NCBI RefSeq assembly: GCF_014203535.1
Contig: NZ_JACHJI010000002.1
Location: 563,042 to 627,041, forward strand
Direction: 5' to 3'
Length of the DNA stretch: 64,000 bases
DNA from: Streptomyces griseomycini
Lineage (GTDB): Bacteria > Actinomycetota > Actinomycetes > Streptomycetales > Streptomycetaceae
The notes beneath the pieces are model-generated. The model searched no databases and had not been told where the DNA came from. It saw nothing but the letters and a program-made list of their open reading frames with translations. The translations under genes and the position numbers were made by a program. Positions 15,562 to 25,456 of the stretch are shown here, piece by piece. How positions within the stretch are numbered: position 1 is the stretch's first letter; each line of letters begins with the position of its first letter.

Positions 15562-16938
15562 ATGGGCGATACGGTCACCGTCATGCCTGCCGAGACCGTT
15601 CCCGTCACGGGATGGGGCCGCACCGCTCCCACCGCCGCCCGGCTGATCCGCCCGCGGACGTACGAGGAGGCCGCCCGGGCCGTGCGGGACTGCGGGGCGC
15701 GCGGGGGCATCGCGCGGGGCCTGGGCCGGGCGTACGGGGACGCGGCGCAGAACGCGGGCGGTGCGGTGCTCGACATGACGGGCCTGGACCGGATCCACGC
15801 GATCGACGCCGACGGCGGCACCGTGCTGTGCGACGCGGGCGTCTCCCTGCACCGGCTGATGGAGGTGCTGCTGCCGCTCGGCTGGTTCGTGCCGGTGACG
15901 CCGGGCACGCGCTACGTGACCGTCGGCGGGGCGATCGGCGCCGACATCCACGGCAAGAACCACCACGTCTCCGGCTCCTTCTCCCGGCACGTGCTGTCCC
16001 TGGAGCTGCTCACCGCCGACGGGCGGGTCCGCACGGTCGTGCCGGGCACGCCGCTGTTCGACGCGACCGCGGGCGGCATGGGCCTGACCGGGGTGATCCT
16101 GACCGCGACGATCCGGCTCCAGCCGGTCGAGACCTCGCTGATGTCGGTGGACACCGAGCGCGCGGGCGACCTCGACGACCTGATGGCCCGCCTGGCCGCC
16201 ACCGACCACCGCTACCGCTACTCGGTGGCCTGGATCGACCTGCTGGCCCGCGGCGCGGCCACCGGCCGCGCGGTGCTCACGCGCGGCGACCACGCGCCCC
16301 TGGACGCGCTGCCCGGGGGCACGCGCGCGCGGCGGGAGCCGCTGTCCTTCCGCACCTCCCGGCTCCCGGCCGCCCCGTCCTTCGTCCCCGAGGGCCTGCT
16401 CAGCCGCACCACCGTGGGACTGTTCAACGAGCTCTGGTACCGCAAGGCGCCCCGCGCGCGGACGGGCCGGCTCCAGCGGATCTCCACGTTCTTCCACCCC
16501 CTGGACGGCGTGCCCCACTGGAACCGCGTGTACGGCCGGGGCGGCTTCGTGCAGTACCAGTTCGTCGTCGGCCACGGCCGGGAGGACGTCCTGCGCCGGA
16601 TCGTGCGCCGGATCTCGCAGCGCCGCTGCCCGTCCTTCCTGGCCGTCCTCAAGCGCTTCGGCGAGGCCGACCCCGGCTGGCTGTCCTTCCCCGTGCCGGG
16701 CTGGACCCTGGCCCTGGACGTCCCGGCGTCCCTGCCCGGCCTCGGCGTCCTCCTCGACGAACTCGACGAGGAGGTCGCCTCGGCCGGCGGACGCGTCTAC
16801 CTCGCCAAGGACTCCCGGCTGCGCCCGGAGCTGCTCGCGGCCATGTACCCGCGCCTGGACGACTTCCGCGCGCTGCGCGCCGAACTGGACCCGCGCGGGG
16901 TGTTCACCTCCGACCTGGCCCGCCGGCTCCACCTCTGA
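15562..16938 (+). CDS. dprE1: Decaprenylphosphoryl-beta-D-ribose 2'-oxidase (DprE1 homologue)
   Basis: This 458-residue FAD enzyme should oxidise the 2'-OH of decaprenylphosphoryl-ribose. The FAD domain is near-canonical: VTGWGRTAPTAARL, IARGLGRAYGDAAQNAGG, PGTRYVTVGGAIGADIHGKN. His130 matches the mycobacterial active-site His132, and K416 (YLAKDSR) matches Lys418. The covalent benzothiazinone-target Cys387 of the tuberculosis enzyme aligns with Ala384 here (GWTLALDVP). The length matches the family. A second ATG at 15583 could also serve as start, and neither has a clear ribosome site. dprE2 follows after 36 bp. Confidence 0.92.
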   Translation: MGDTVTVMPAETVPVTGWGRTAPTAARLIRPRTYEEAARAVRDCGARGGIARGLGRAYGDAAQNAGGAVLDMTGLDRIHAIDADGGTVLCDAGVSLHRLMEVLLPLGWFVPVTPGTRYVTVGGAIGADIHGKNHHVSGSFSRHVLSLELLTADGRVRTVVPGTPLFDATAGGMGLTGVILTATIRLQPVETSLMSVDTERAGDLDDLMARLAATDHRYRYSVAWIDLLARGAATGRAVLTRGDHAPLDALPGGTRARREPLSFRTSRLPAAPSFVPEGLLSRTTVGLFNELWYRKAPRARTGRLQRISTFFHPLDGVPHWNRVYGRGGFVQYQFVVGHGREDVLRRIVRRISQRRCPSFLAVLKRFGEADPGWLSFPVPGWTLALDVPASLPGLGVLLDELDEEVASAGGRVYLAKDSRLRPELLAAMYPRLDDFRALRAELDPRGVFTSDLARRLHL

Positions 16939-16974
16939 AACCGCCCTCCCCGTCCATGAGATCCAGGAGCCGCC

Positions 16975-17730
16975 GTGAAGGACGCCTTCGGCCTCCCCCA
17001 GTCCCTGCTCGTCCTCGGCGGCACGTCCGAGATCGCGCTGGCCACCGCGCGCCGGCTGATCGCCCGCCGCACCCGCACGGTGTGGCTGGCCGGCCGCCCG
17101 TCGCCCGCCCTGGAGAAGGCCGCCGGGCACCTGCGCGGGCTCGGGGCCGACGCGCACACCGTCGCCTTCGACGCGCTCGAGCCCGCCTCGCACGAGGCCG
17201 TGCTCGGCAAGGTCTTCGCCGAGGGCGACGTCGACCTGGTGCTGCTCGCCTTCGGCACCCTCGGCGACCAGGCCCGCGACGAACGGGAGCCGGAGTCCGC
17301 GGTGCGGGTCGCGCAGACCAACTACACCGGCGCCGTCTCGTCGGGACTGGTGTGCGCCCGCGCGCTCCAGTCCCAGGGCCACGGCTCCCTGGTCGTGCTG
17401 TCCTCCGTCGCGGGCGAGCGGGCCCGCCGCGCGAACTTCATCTACGGCTCCAGCAAGGCCGGCCTGGACGCCTTCGCGCAGGGCCTGGGCGACGCGCTCC
17501 ACGGCACGGGCGTGCACGTCATGGTCGTACGCCCCGGCTTCGTCCGCACGCGGATGACCGCCGGGCTGCCCGAGGCGCCGCTCGCCACCACCCCGGAGGC
17601 GGTCGCGGCGGCCGTCGAGCTGGGGCTGCGGCGCCGCTCGGAGACGGTGTGGGTGCCGGGCGCGCTGCGCGTGGTGATGTCGGCGCTGCGGCATCTGCCG
17701 CGGGGGGTGTTCCGGCGGCTGCCGGTCTGA
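16975..17730 (+). CDS. dprE2: Decaprenylphosphoryl-2-keto-pentose reductase (DprE2 homologue, SDR family)
   Basis: This 251-residue short-chain dehydrogenase closely matches mycobacterial DprE2. The opening LPQSLLVLGGTSEIAL contains the NAD(P)-binding Gly-rich loop. Tyr157 and Lys161 (NFIYGSSKAGLDAF) form the catalytic pair. The tail VWVPGALRVVMSALRHLPRG, ending FRRLPV, mirrors the mycobacterial C-terminus. It should reduce the DprE1 keto product to decaprenylphosphoryl-arabinose. Its GTG start follows GAGATCCAGGAGCC, a good ribosome site. Confidence 0.92.
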   Translation: MKDAFGLPQSLLVLGGTSEIALATARRLIARRTRTVWLAGRPSPALEKAAGHLRGLGADAHTVAFDALEPASHEAVLGKVFAEGDVDLVLLAFGTLGDQARDEREPESAVRVAQTNYTGAVSSGLVCARALQSQGHGSLVVLSSVAGERARRANFIYGSSKAGLDAFAQGLGDALHGTGVHVMVVRPGFVRTRMTAGLPEAPLATTPEAVAAAVELGLRRRSETVWVPGALRVVMSALRHLPRGVFRRLPV

Positions 17731-17793
17731 GGCGCGACGGCGCCCGGCGCGGGTCCGGCGGGGGCCCTGCGAAGGCCCGGCGCGGGTCCGCGT

Positions 17794-18372
17794 TCAGCGG
17801 GCGGAGACGGATCCCCGGTCCACGTGTCCGGCCTGCGGCGGCACCACGGCGGAGCCGAAGGGGAACTCCCGCAGCTTGCGCCAGACCCCGTCGGCGCCCT
17901 GCTCGTAGAGCGCGAAGCCGGTGCAGGACCACTCGGCCTCGTAGCCGGCGAGGTCCTCGAAGGCCCGGTCCAGGGCCGCTTCCTCGATGCCGTGCGCCAC
18001 GGTGACGTGCGGGTGGTACGGGAACTGCAGCTCGCGGGCCACGGGGCCGGAGGCGTCGCGGACCTGCTTCTGCAGCCAGGTGCAGGCCTCGGCGCCCTCG
18101 ACGATCCGGACGAACACCACCGGCGACAGCGGCCGGAAGGTGCCGGTGCCCGACAGCCGCATGGGGAAGGGCCGCCCGGCCGCGGCGACCTCGCTCAGGT
18201 GCGCCTCGACGGCCGGCAGGTCGGCGTCGTCGACCTCCGTCGGCGGCAGCAGGGTGACGTGCGTGGGGATGCCGTGCGCCGCGGCGTCACCGAAGCCCGC
18301 GCGCAGCTGCTGAAGCCGGCTGCCGTGAGGCTCCGGGACCGCGATCGACACACCGATCGTTACGGTCCCCAC
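17794..18372 (-). CDS. 2'-5' RNA ligase / 2H phosphoesterase family protein
   Basis: This 192-residue protein has the two H-x-T motifs that define 2H phosphoesterases: H38-V-T40 (IPTHVTLLPPT) and H122-V-T124 (YHPHVTVAHG). Members act on cyclic phosphates or 2'-5' linked RNA; the substrate here is not known. The GTG at 18372 is chosen over upstream starts because AGGAGA sits about 6 nt before it. It is a single gene convergent with dprE2 and downstream of trpS. Confidence 0.88.
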   Translation of the reverse strand: MGTVTIGVSIAVPEPHGSRLQQLRAGFGDAAAHGIPTHVTLLPPTEVDDADLPAVEAHLSEVAAAGRPFPMRLSGTGTFRPLSPVVFVRIVEGAEACTWLQKQVRDASGPVARELQFPYHPHVTVAHGIEEAALDRAFEDLAGYEAEWSCTGFALYEQGADGVWRKLREFPFGSAVVPPQAGHVDRGSVSAR

Positions 18373-18438
18373 GTCGTCTCCTGTCGTTGTGGTGGTGAAG
18401 CGCGGTGGTGGAGCGTGGTGCTGCGGCTCCGGTGAGCG

Positions 18439-18466
18439 CCGGGTGACCGCCGAAGCGGTCACCCGG
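18439..18466 (-). terminator. Hairpin terminator downstream of trpS
   Basis: A perfect 12-bp stem (CCGGGTGACCGC) with a CGAA loop lies about 110 nt after the trpS stop and before the 2H phosphoesterase gene. Confidence 0.6.
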
Positions 18467-18574
18467 TTATCGACTGTACGGCCACGACCCGGATGCGGGC
18501 AGGCGCAACCGGAGTGATGTGCAGCGCTGTGCGGTGGTACGGACCCGCGCCGTGGGCCGGTCCGGTGCGCCGGT

Positions 18575-20273
<1,699 letters not shown>

Positions 20274-20277
<4 letters not shown>

Positions 20278-21176
20278 GCGGGGCGTACGGCGGTGAGGGC
20301 GCCGGTGGCGCGGAGCACCGGCGCCCGGAGGCCGCCCGGCTGCGGGAGGAGCTGCTGGCGCTCGGGCGGTCCCTGGACGGGCCGGACGGGGCGGCCGACT
20401 CCGAGTCGATGGTCGAGCGAGTGCTGGGGCGGATACTCGCCGAGCAGGTGCCGGTCCCGGTGGCCGAGCCGCCGGGCGCCGGGGCGCGGCTGCGGGCGGT
20501 GCGGAGCTGGGCGCGGGCGCGGTGGCGGTCCCTGGTCGCGGGGTTGTGCGGGCTGCTGACGGTGCTCGTGCTGACGCCCCCGGTGCGGGCGGCGGTGACC
20601 GACTGGTTCGGCTTCGGCGGGGTCGAGGTGCGCCACGACCCGTCGGCGGTGCCCTCGCCGGGCGCGGAGGTGCCGGGCTGCGGCCGGTCGGTGTCGCTCG
20701 GCGAGGCGGAGCGGCGGGCCGGGTTCGCGCCCCTGGTGCCGCGGGCGCTGGGCACCCCGGAAGCGGTGGCGGTGAGCGGGCTGCCGCGGGGGCGGTCCCT
20801 GGTGACCCTGTGCTGGCGGGAGGAGGGGCGCACGATCCGGCTGGACCAGTTCCCGGCCCGCCTGGACATCACCTTCGTGAAGAGCGTGCGCGAGCAGCCG
20901 GAGTGGCTGTCGCCGGGCGGGGAGGACGACGGGGGCGGCGCTCCGGACCCGGCCCTGTGGTTCCCCCGGCCGCATCTGCTGAGCTTCTGGCTGGTGGACG
21001 CGGACGGTCACCGGTTCACCCGGGAGGAGCGCACGGCGGGGCCGACGCTGCTGTGGACTCATGCGGGGGCGGCCGGTGGGGGGCCCGCGGAGGGGGTGAC
21101 GCTGCGGCTGGAGGGGACGGCGTCGAAGGCGCGGGCGCTGGAGATCGCGGAGGCCGTCGGGGGGGCGGGCGGGTAG
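20274..21176 (+). CDS. Single-pass membrane protein, putative anti-sigma factor or sensor for the ECF sigma
   Basis: This 300-residue protein has a cytoplasmic N-terminus (about 85 residues, with REELLALGRSLDGP and SMVERVLGRILAEQ). One membrane segment follows (WRSLVAGLCGLLTVLVLTPP), then an extracytoplasmic domain of about 190 residues. That domain (GFAPLVPRALGTPEAVAVSG, VTLCWREEGRTIRLDQFPAR) resembles DUF4367-like sensor folds. No zinc-binding H-x3-C-x2-C anti-sigma motif is visible. Start overlap with the sigma gene argues for a direct partnership. The anti-sigma role is an inference. Confidence 0.7.
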
Positions 21177-21222
21177 CGGGCCGCGGGTGCGCAGAGGTCG
21201 CGGAAACGGGGTGGGGCGGACC

Positions 21223-21249
21223 GGGAACCCCGGCGGGCCGGGCGGTGTA
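21223..21249 (+). promoter_or_regulatory. Second copy of the ECF-type promoter: GGGAACC-N14-GGTGTA
   Basis: GGGAACC (21223-21229) and GGTGTA (21244-21249) have the same 14-nt spacer as the element before the sigma gene, and the flanks are similar (CAGAAGTG here, CAAGAGTG there). It lies about 65 bp upstream of the ATG at 21314. Confidence 0.65.
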
Positions 21250-21313
21250 CCAGAAGTGACAGGCGGCTCGTGGGCGGGCCGCACGGGGATCGACCGGCCG
21301 AGTGGGGGTCCGG

Positions 21314-22042
21314 ATGCGCGGGTGGACGGGCAGAGTTCGACGACTGACGGCGGGGGTGGGCGCGGCGGCGGCTGCGCTGGCCCTGCTGGTGTGGGGGGCC
21401 TCGCCCGCCTCCGCGGGAGGGCCGACGAGCGTGCTGGTGGTCTCGCCGGGGAGTGAGGAGACCGCCTCGCTGTACTACTCCGACGAGGAGTACGGCGAGC
21501 TCGAGCGGCTGCTCGGTCCGCCCGGCAGGGGCACCCGGGAGAAGCCGCCGGAGGCCGACCTGGCCTCGGTCCGGTTGATCAACGTCTCGTGGATGCTGCA
21601 CGACGTGACGCCCTGGCGGGTGGACCGGGTCTTCCTCGGGGGCATGGGCGAGGAGGTGTGGATACACACGGCGGCGAGGCTCACGGAATCGGCGAACGGC
21701 CACTGGCACCGCGCCGAGTACCCCTCGGATGTCCACAAGTTCCTGTTCGAGCTGGGCGTCATGGGCGAGACGACGGGCACGGGGTCGGTCTCCGGGGTCT
21801 ACCCGGCACCGTGGGGGACGGAGCAGGCCGGCCCCGGGACGGACCAGGAGGCGGCTGCGGCGGCCTCCGAGTCCCGCGCCGCGACGGCGACGGGCGACGG
21901 AACCGGCTGGTGGTGGGCGATACCGGGGGTGGTGGCCGGAGCGGCGCTGGCCCTGGTGCTGCGCCCGTATGTGACGCGGTGGCCTCTGACCCGTCGGCGG
22001 AAGGACGACCCGGGACCGAGGCAGGAGCTGCTGGACGCCTGA
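21314..22042 (+). CDS. Secreted, C-terminally membrane-anchored protein; probable target of the ECF sigma
   Basis: This protein of about 242 residues has a signal peptide (RRLTAGVGAAAAALALLVWG, cleaved near SPASAGG). The extracytoplasmic domain contains SVLVVSPGSEETASLYYSDE and RVDRVFLGGMGEEVWIHTAA. A Gly/Ala/Thr linker, a C-terminal membrane helix (WWAIPGVVAGAALALVL) and a basic tail complete it. ATG 21314 is preferred to GTG 21302 because GGGGG at 21304-21308 gives a suitable ribosome site. It has no recognised family. The shared promoter element suggests it belongs to the sigma factor's response. Confidence 0.8.
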   Translation: MRGWTGRVRRLTAGVGAAAAALALLVWGASPASAGGPTSVLVVSPGSEETASLYYSDEEYGELERLLGPPGRGTREKPPEADLASVRLINVSWMLHDVTPWRVDRVFLGGMGEEVWIHTAARLTESANGHWHRAEYPSDVHKFLFELGVMGETTGTGSVSGVYPAPWGTEQAGPGTDQEAAAAASESRAATATGDGTGWWWAIPGVVAGAALALVLRPYVTRWPLTRRRKDDPGPRQELLDA

Positions 22043-22050
22043 CGACGGCA

Positions 22051-22083
22051 CACGGCGGCCCGGCACCTGACCGGACCGCCGTG
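22051..22083. terminator. Bidirectional terminator between the membrane protein gene and glyA
   Basis: A 13-bp stem with one mismatch (CACGGCGGCCCGG against CCGGACCGCCGTG) and a 7-nt loop sits in the 63-bp gap between two convergent genes. Confidence 0.65.
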
Positions 22084-22105
22084 GGACGCGTCGAGGAGGG
22101 ACCCC

Positions 22106-23554
22106 TCAGCCGAGGTCGATCTCCGGGTAGAGCGGGAAGCCGGACACGAGGTCGGTGGCGCGGCGGGAGATCTCGTCGGCGATCTTCGCGTCGAGGACGT
22201 GAGCGGCCTTGGAGGGGGCGCCGGACTTGGTGGTGCCGGGCTCCGCGGTGGTGAGGACGCGGTCGATGAGGCCGGCGACCTCGTCCATCTCGGCGGTGCC
22301 CAGGCCGCGCGTGGTCAGCGCGGGGGTGCCGATGCGGATGCCGGAGGTGTACCAGGCACCGTTGGGGTCGGCCGGGATGGCGTTGCGGTTGGTGACGATG
22401 CCCGACTCGAGCAGGGCGGCCTCGGCCTGGCGGCCGGTGAGGCCGTAGGAGGTGGCGACGTCGATCAGGTTGAGGTGGTTGTCGGTGCCGCCGGTGACCA
22501 GGGTGGCGCCGCGGCGCATCAGGCCCTCGGCGAGGGCGCGGGAGTTGTCGACGATGCGCTGGGCGTAGTCCTGGAAGGCGGGCTGGCGGGCCTCGGCCAG
22601 GGCGACGGCCTTGGCGGCCATGACGTGCGGGAGCGGGCCGCCGAGGACCATCGGGCAGCCGCGGTCCACCTGGTCCTTGAGGGAGTCGTCGCACAGGACC
22701 ATGCCGCCGCGCGGGCCGCGCAGCGACTTGTGGGTGGTGGTGGTGACGATCTGGGCGTGCGGGACCGGGTCGAAGTCGCCGGTGAGGACCTTGCCGGCGA
22801 CCAGGCCCGCGAAGTGGGCCATGTCGACCATGAGCGTGGCACCGACCTCGTCGGCGATCTCGCGCATGATCCGGAAGTTCACGAGGCGGGGGTAGGCGGA
22901 GTAGCCGGCGACGATGATCAGCGGCTTGAACTCGCGGGCGGAGGCACGCAGGGCCTCGTAGTCGATCAGGCCGGTGGCCGGGTCGGTGCCGTAGGAGCGC
23001 TGGTCGAACATCTTGCCGGAGATGTTCGGGCGGAAGCCGTGGGTGAGGTGACCGCCGGCGTCCAGGGACATGCCGAGCATGCGCTGGTTGCCGAAGGCCC
23101 GGCGCAGTTCGGCCCAGTCGGCCTCGGAGAGGTCGTTGACCTGGCGGACACCGGCCTTCTCCAGGGCGGGGAGCTCGACGCGCTGGGCGAGGACGGCCCA
23201 GAACGCGACGAGGTTGGCGTCGATGCCGGAGTGCGGCTGGACGTAGGCGTGGCGGGCGCCGAACAGTTCCTTGGCGTGTTCGGCGGCGAGCGACTCGACG
23301 GTGTCGACGTTGCGGCATCCGGCGTAGAAGCGGCGGCCGACGGTGCCCTCGGCGTACTTGTCGCTGAACCAGTTGCCCATCGCCAGGAGGGTGGCCGGGG
23401 AGGCGTAGTTCTCGGAGGCGATCAGCTTGAGCATCTCGCGCTGGTCGGCGACCTCCTGGCCGATGGCGTCGGCGACGCGCGGCTCGACGGCGCGGATCAC
23501 GTCGAGGGCGGCGCGGTAGGCGGTGGAAGCGGTGGAGAGGGGCTCGGCTGACAT
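22106..23554 (-). CDS. glyA: Serine hydroxymethyltransferase
   Basis: This PLP enzyme interconverts serine and glycine while loading tetrahydrofolate with a one-carbon unit. At 482 residues it is longer than the common form of about 420, which is typical of one actinobacterial glyA type. Visible signatures are [35 protein letters not shown], the PLP-lysine block [19 protein letters not shown] and the C-terminal [16 protein letters not shown] 23554 has GGAGG 7 nt upstream. A ZTP riboswitch occupies its leader. Confidence 0.95.
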   Translation of the reverse strand: MSAEPLSTASTAYRAALDVIRAVEPRVADAIGQEVADQREMLKLIASENYASPATLLAMGNWFSDKYAEGTVGRRFYAGCRNVDTVESLAAEHAKELFGARHAYVQPHSGIDANLVAFWAVLAQRVELPALEKAGVRQVNDLSEADWAELRRAFGNQRMLGMSLDAGGHLTHGFRPNISGKMFDQRSYGTDPATGLIDYEALRASAREFKPLIIVAGYSAYPRLVNFRIMREIADEVGATLMVDMAHFAGLVAGKVLTGDFDPVPHAQIVTTTTHKSLRGPRGGMVLCDDSLKDQVDRGCPMVLGGPLPHVMAAKAVALAEARQPAFQDYAQRIVDNSRALAEGLMRRGATLVTGGTDNHLNLIDVATSYGLTGRQAEAALLESGIVTNRNAIPADPNGAWYTSGIRIGTPALTTRGLGTAEMDEVAGLIDRVLTTAEPGTTKSGAPSKAAHVLDAKIADEISRRATDLVSGFPLYPEIDLG

Positions 23555-23591
23555 GAGGGACCTCCGGACGGGGCGTCGGCTTTCACGGTAC

Positions 23592-23684
23592 GGCCCAGGC
23601 GCACGGCACTCGTCCCGGATCCGCGGGATCCGGGGGCCGCTCCCCGATGGTCGGTCCCATCCCAGCGCGCCAGTCACGGCCCGC
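23592..23684 (-). promoter_or_regulatory. ZTP (pfl) riboswitch in the glyA leader
   Basis: Reading the minus strand, the leader contains the conserved parts of the ZTP/ZMP riboswitch in order: GTGACTGGCG (23677-23668), GGGACCGACCATCGGGGAGCG-type joining sequence (23658-23638), a 9-bp variable linker stem (23634-23626 with 23622-23614) and GCGCCTGGGC (23602-23593). GGCGC in the first block can pair with GCGCC in the last, as in the known pseudoknot. No terminator follows and the ribosome site is about 28 nt downstream, so control is probably translational. A -10 box (TAGGCT, 23695-23690) fits a start just before the aptamer. Confidence 0.85.
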
Positions 23685-23758
23685 CGGCCAGCCTACCGGG
23701 AGTGCCCGGGCTCGGTCGGTGCCGTCCACCATGTGGGTCGCCCGGCCCGTCCCGGCAC

Positions 23759-24943
23759 CTACAGGATCACGTGCGGCAGGAAGCGGGCGTACTCGTCGGT
23801 GACCAGGCCGGAGGACTCGCGGATGCCGAGGCCGGCGGACTCGTTCTCGACCACCCAGGCACCCAGGACGACGTGGTTGCCGTCGAAGACGGGCAGGGGG
23901 GCGAGTCGCTGGTAGCAGCAGGGCTCGTCGCGGACGACGGGCGCGGCGCCGGGCTGGTGGACGGTCACGCCAGCGCCCTCGCGGCCGAGCAGGGGCTTGG
24001 CGACGTAGCCGGTGGTGCCGGCCAGGTCGCGCGGGCCGTCGACGTAGGCGGGGAGGAGGTTGGGGTGGTCCGGGTAGAGCTCCCAGAGGATCGCCAGCAG
24101 GGCCTTGTTGCTGAGCAGCATCTTCCAGGCGGGTTCGATCCACAGGGTGGAGCCGGTGCCACCGCCGTTGTCGAGGGTGTCGAGGACGTGCCCGGCGAAG
24201 CGGTCGGTGGTGAGCCATTCCCAGGGGTAGAGCTTGAAGATGCCGCGGATGAACCGCAGCTTGTTGTCGACGAAGCGGCCGGAGAGGCGGTCCCAGCCGA
24301 TCTCCTCCATGGAGATCCAGTCGGTGTCGAGACCGGCCTGCTCGGCGGTCTCCTTGAGGTAGGCGACGGTCATGACGTCCTCGCCGAGTTCGTCGGCGGA
24401 GGAGTGGGCGAAGTACAGGGGGCTGCCCGGCGGGAGGAGGGCGGCCTGCTTCTTCCAGGCGTCGACGAGGCGTTCGTGCAGGGAGTTCCACTGGTCGGCG
24501 CCGGGGAAGCGCTCCTCCATCCAGAACCACTGGGGCGAGGCGGCCTCCACGAGGGAGGTCGGGGTGTCGGCGTTGTACTCCAGGAGTTTGGCGGGGCCGG
24601 TGCCGTCGTAGTGGAGGTCGAAACGGCCGTAGACGGAGGGGAGTTCGGCGCGCCGGTGCCAGGCCTCGGCGACCGCGCGGACGACGCGCGGGTCGGTGAT
24701 GCCCAGGTCGGCGAAGCGGTCGGCGGTGACGATGTGGTCGGCGGCCGCGAGGCACATGCGGTGCAGTTCCTCGACGACCTCCTCCAGTGCCTCGACCTCC
24801 TCCAGGCTGAAGACGTAGTAGGCGCTCTCGTCCCAGTAGGGGCGCAGGGAGCCGTCGGGGTAGCGGGTGAGGGGGTAGATGAGCCCCTGCTCCTCGACGG
24901 TCTGCTGCCAGCCGGGGCGGGGGTCGATGGTGCGGCGTTCCAC
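23759..24943 (-). CDS. Glutathionylspermidine synthase-like (GspS_synth) ATP-grasp protein
   Basis: This 394-residue protein belongs to the family of the E. coli GspS C-terminal domain and its YgiC/YjfC relatives, which form amide bonds with ATP. Family features are the early PYWDESAYYVFSLEEVEALE, the LEYNADTPTSLVEAASPQWF motif, ERFPGADQWNSLHERLVDAW, and the ATP-grasp ending YVAKPLLGREGAGVTVHQPG. Streptomyces uses mycothiol, not glutathione, so the true substrates are unlikely to be glutathione and spermidine. The GTG start lies 27 bp after the lipoprotein stop, an arrangement like ygiB-ygiC. Confidence 0.88.
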   Translation of the reverse strand: MERRTIDPRPGWQQTVEEQGLIYPLTRYPDGSLRPYWDESAYYVFSLEEVEALEEVVEELHRMCLAAADHIVTADRFADLGITDPRVVRAVAEAWHRRAELPSVYGRFDLHYDGTGPAKLLEYNADTPTSLVEAASPQWFWMEERFPGADQWNSLHERLVDAWKKQAALLPPGSPLYFAHSSADELGEDVMTVAYLKETAEQAGLDTDWISMEEIGWDRLSGRFVDNKLRFIRGIFKLYPWEWLTTDRFAGHVLDTLDNGGGTGSTLWIEPAWKMLLSNKALLAILWELYPDHPNLLPAYVDGPRDLAGTTGYVAKPLLGREGAGVTVHQPGAAPVVRDEPCCYQRLAPLPVFDGNHVVLGAWVVENESAGLGIRESSGLVTDEYARFLPHVIL

Positions 24944-24970
24944 GGCGGTGTCCTTCGGTCGGAGGGCTGC

Positions 24971-25279
24971 TCAGCCGCCGCCGCTGCCGGAGGCCGAGCA
25001 GCCGAAGCCGCCCCGGTCCACGGCCTCGCTGCGGCTGAAGGTGCCGTGGTCGGCGTAGCCGTTGCTGACGTCCGCGTCGTAGTACCAGTCGTCGTCGCCG
25101 GTGCTCTTCTTGCAGTTCTTGTCGGCGACGACCCGGTAGCCGTTGATGTAGTCGTAGCTGTCCCGGTCCACGCAGCGCCGGTCCGGGTCCGATCCGCACG
25201 CCGACAGGGCCGTCGCGAGCACCCCCATGCCGCCGAGCACCACCGTGCTGGACCGCAGCCGCCGCCGTGTCTGAGCCAT
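24971..25279 (-). CDS. Small lipoprotein paired with the GspS-like enzyme
   Basis: This 102-residue protein has a lipoprotein signal with Arg-rich start and lipobox LSAC (Cys28). The mature part is rich in Asp, Tyr and Gly (CVDRDSYDYINGYRVVADKN, then CKKSTGDDDWYYD) and ends in a Gly/Ser tail with one Cys. Four Cys in the mature chain could form two disulfides. The same pairing of a small lipoprotein with a GspS-like enzyme is seen in E. coli ygiBC. Function is unknown. Confidence 0.85.
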   Translation of the reverse strand: MAQTRRRLRSSTVVLGGMGVLATALSACGSDPDRRCVDRDSYDYINGYRVVADKNCKKSTGDDDWYYDADVSNGYADHGTFSRSEAVDRGGFGCSASGSGGG

Positions 25280-25456
25280 GCCCTTCACTCCCCCTCGTAC
25301 CGTTGGTGCCCGCTGCCGGACGTCTGCTCCCCGGCTCGCGGCGGACAGCCTAGGGACCGGCCGGACGGCTCGTGCAGGGGCCCCCTGCCCACGGGTCTCC
25401 CCCCGCCGTCGTTCGGCGGCGTTTGACCCCGGGTGCACCTTTGGTCCGGCGGCCGG

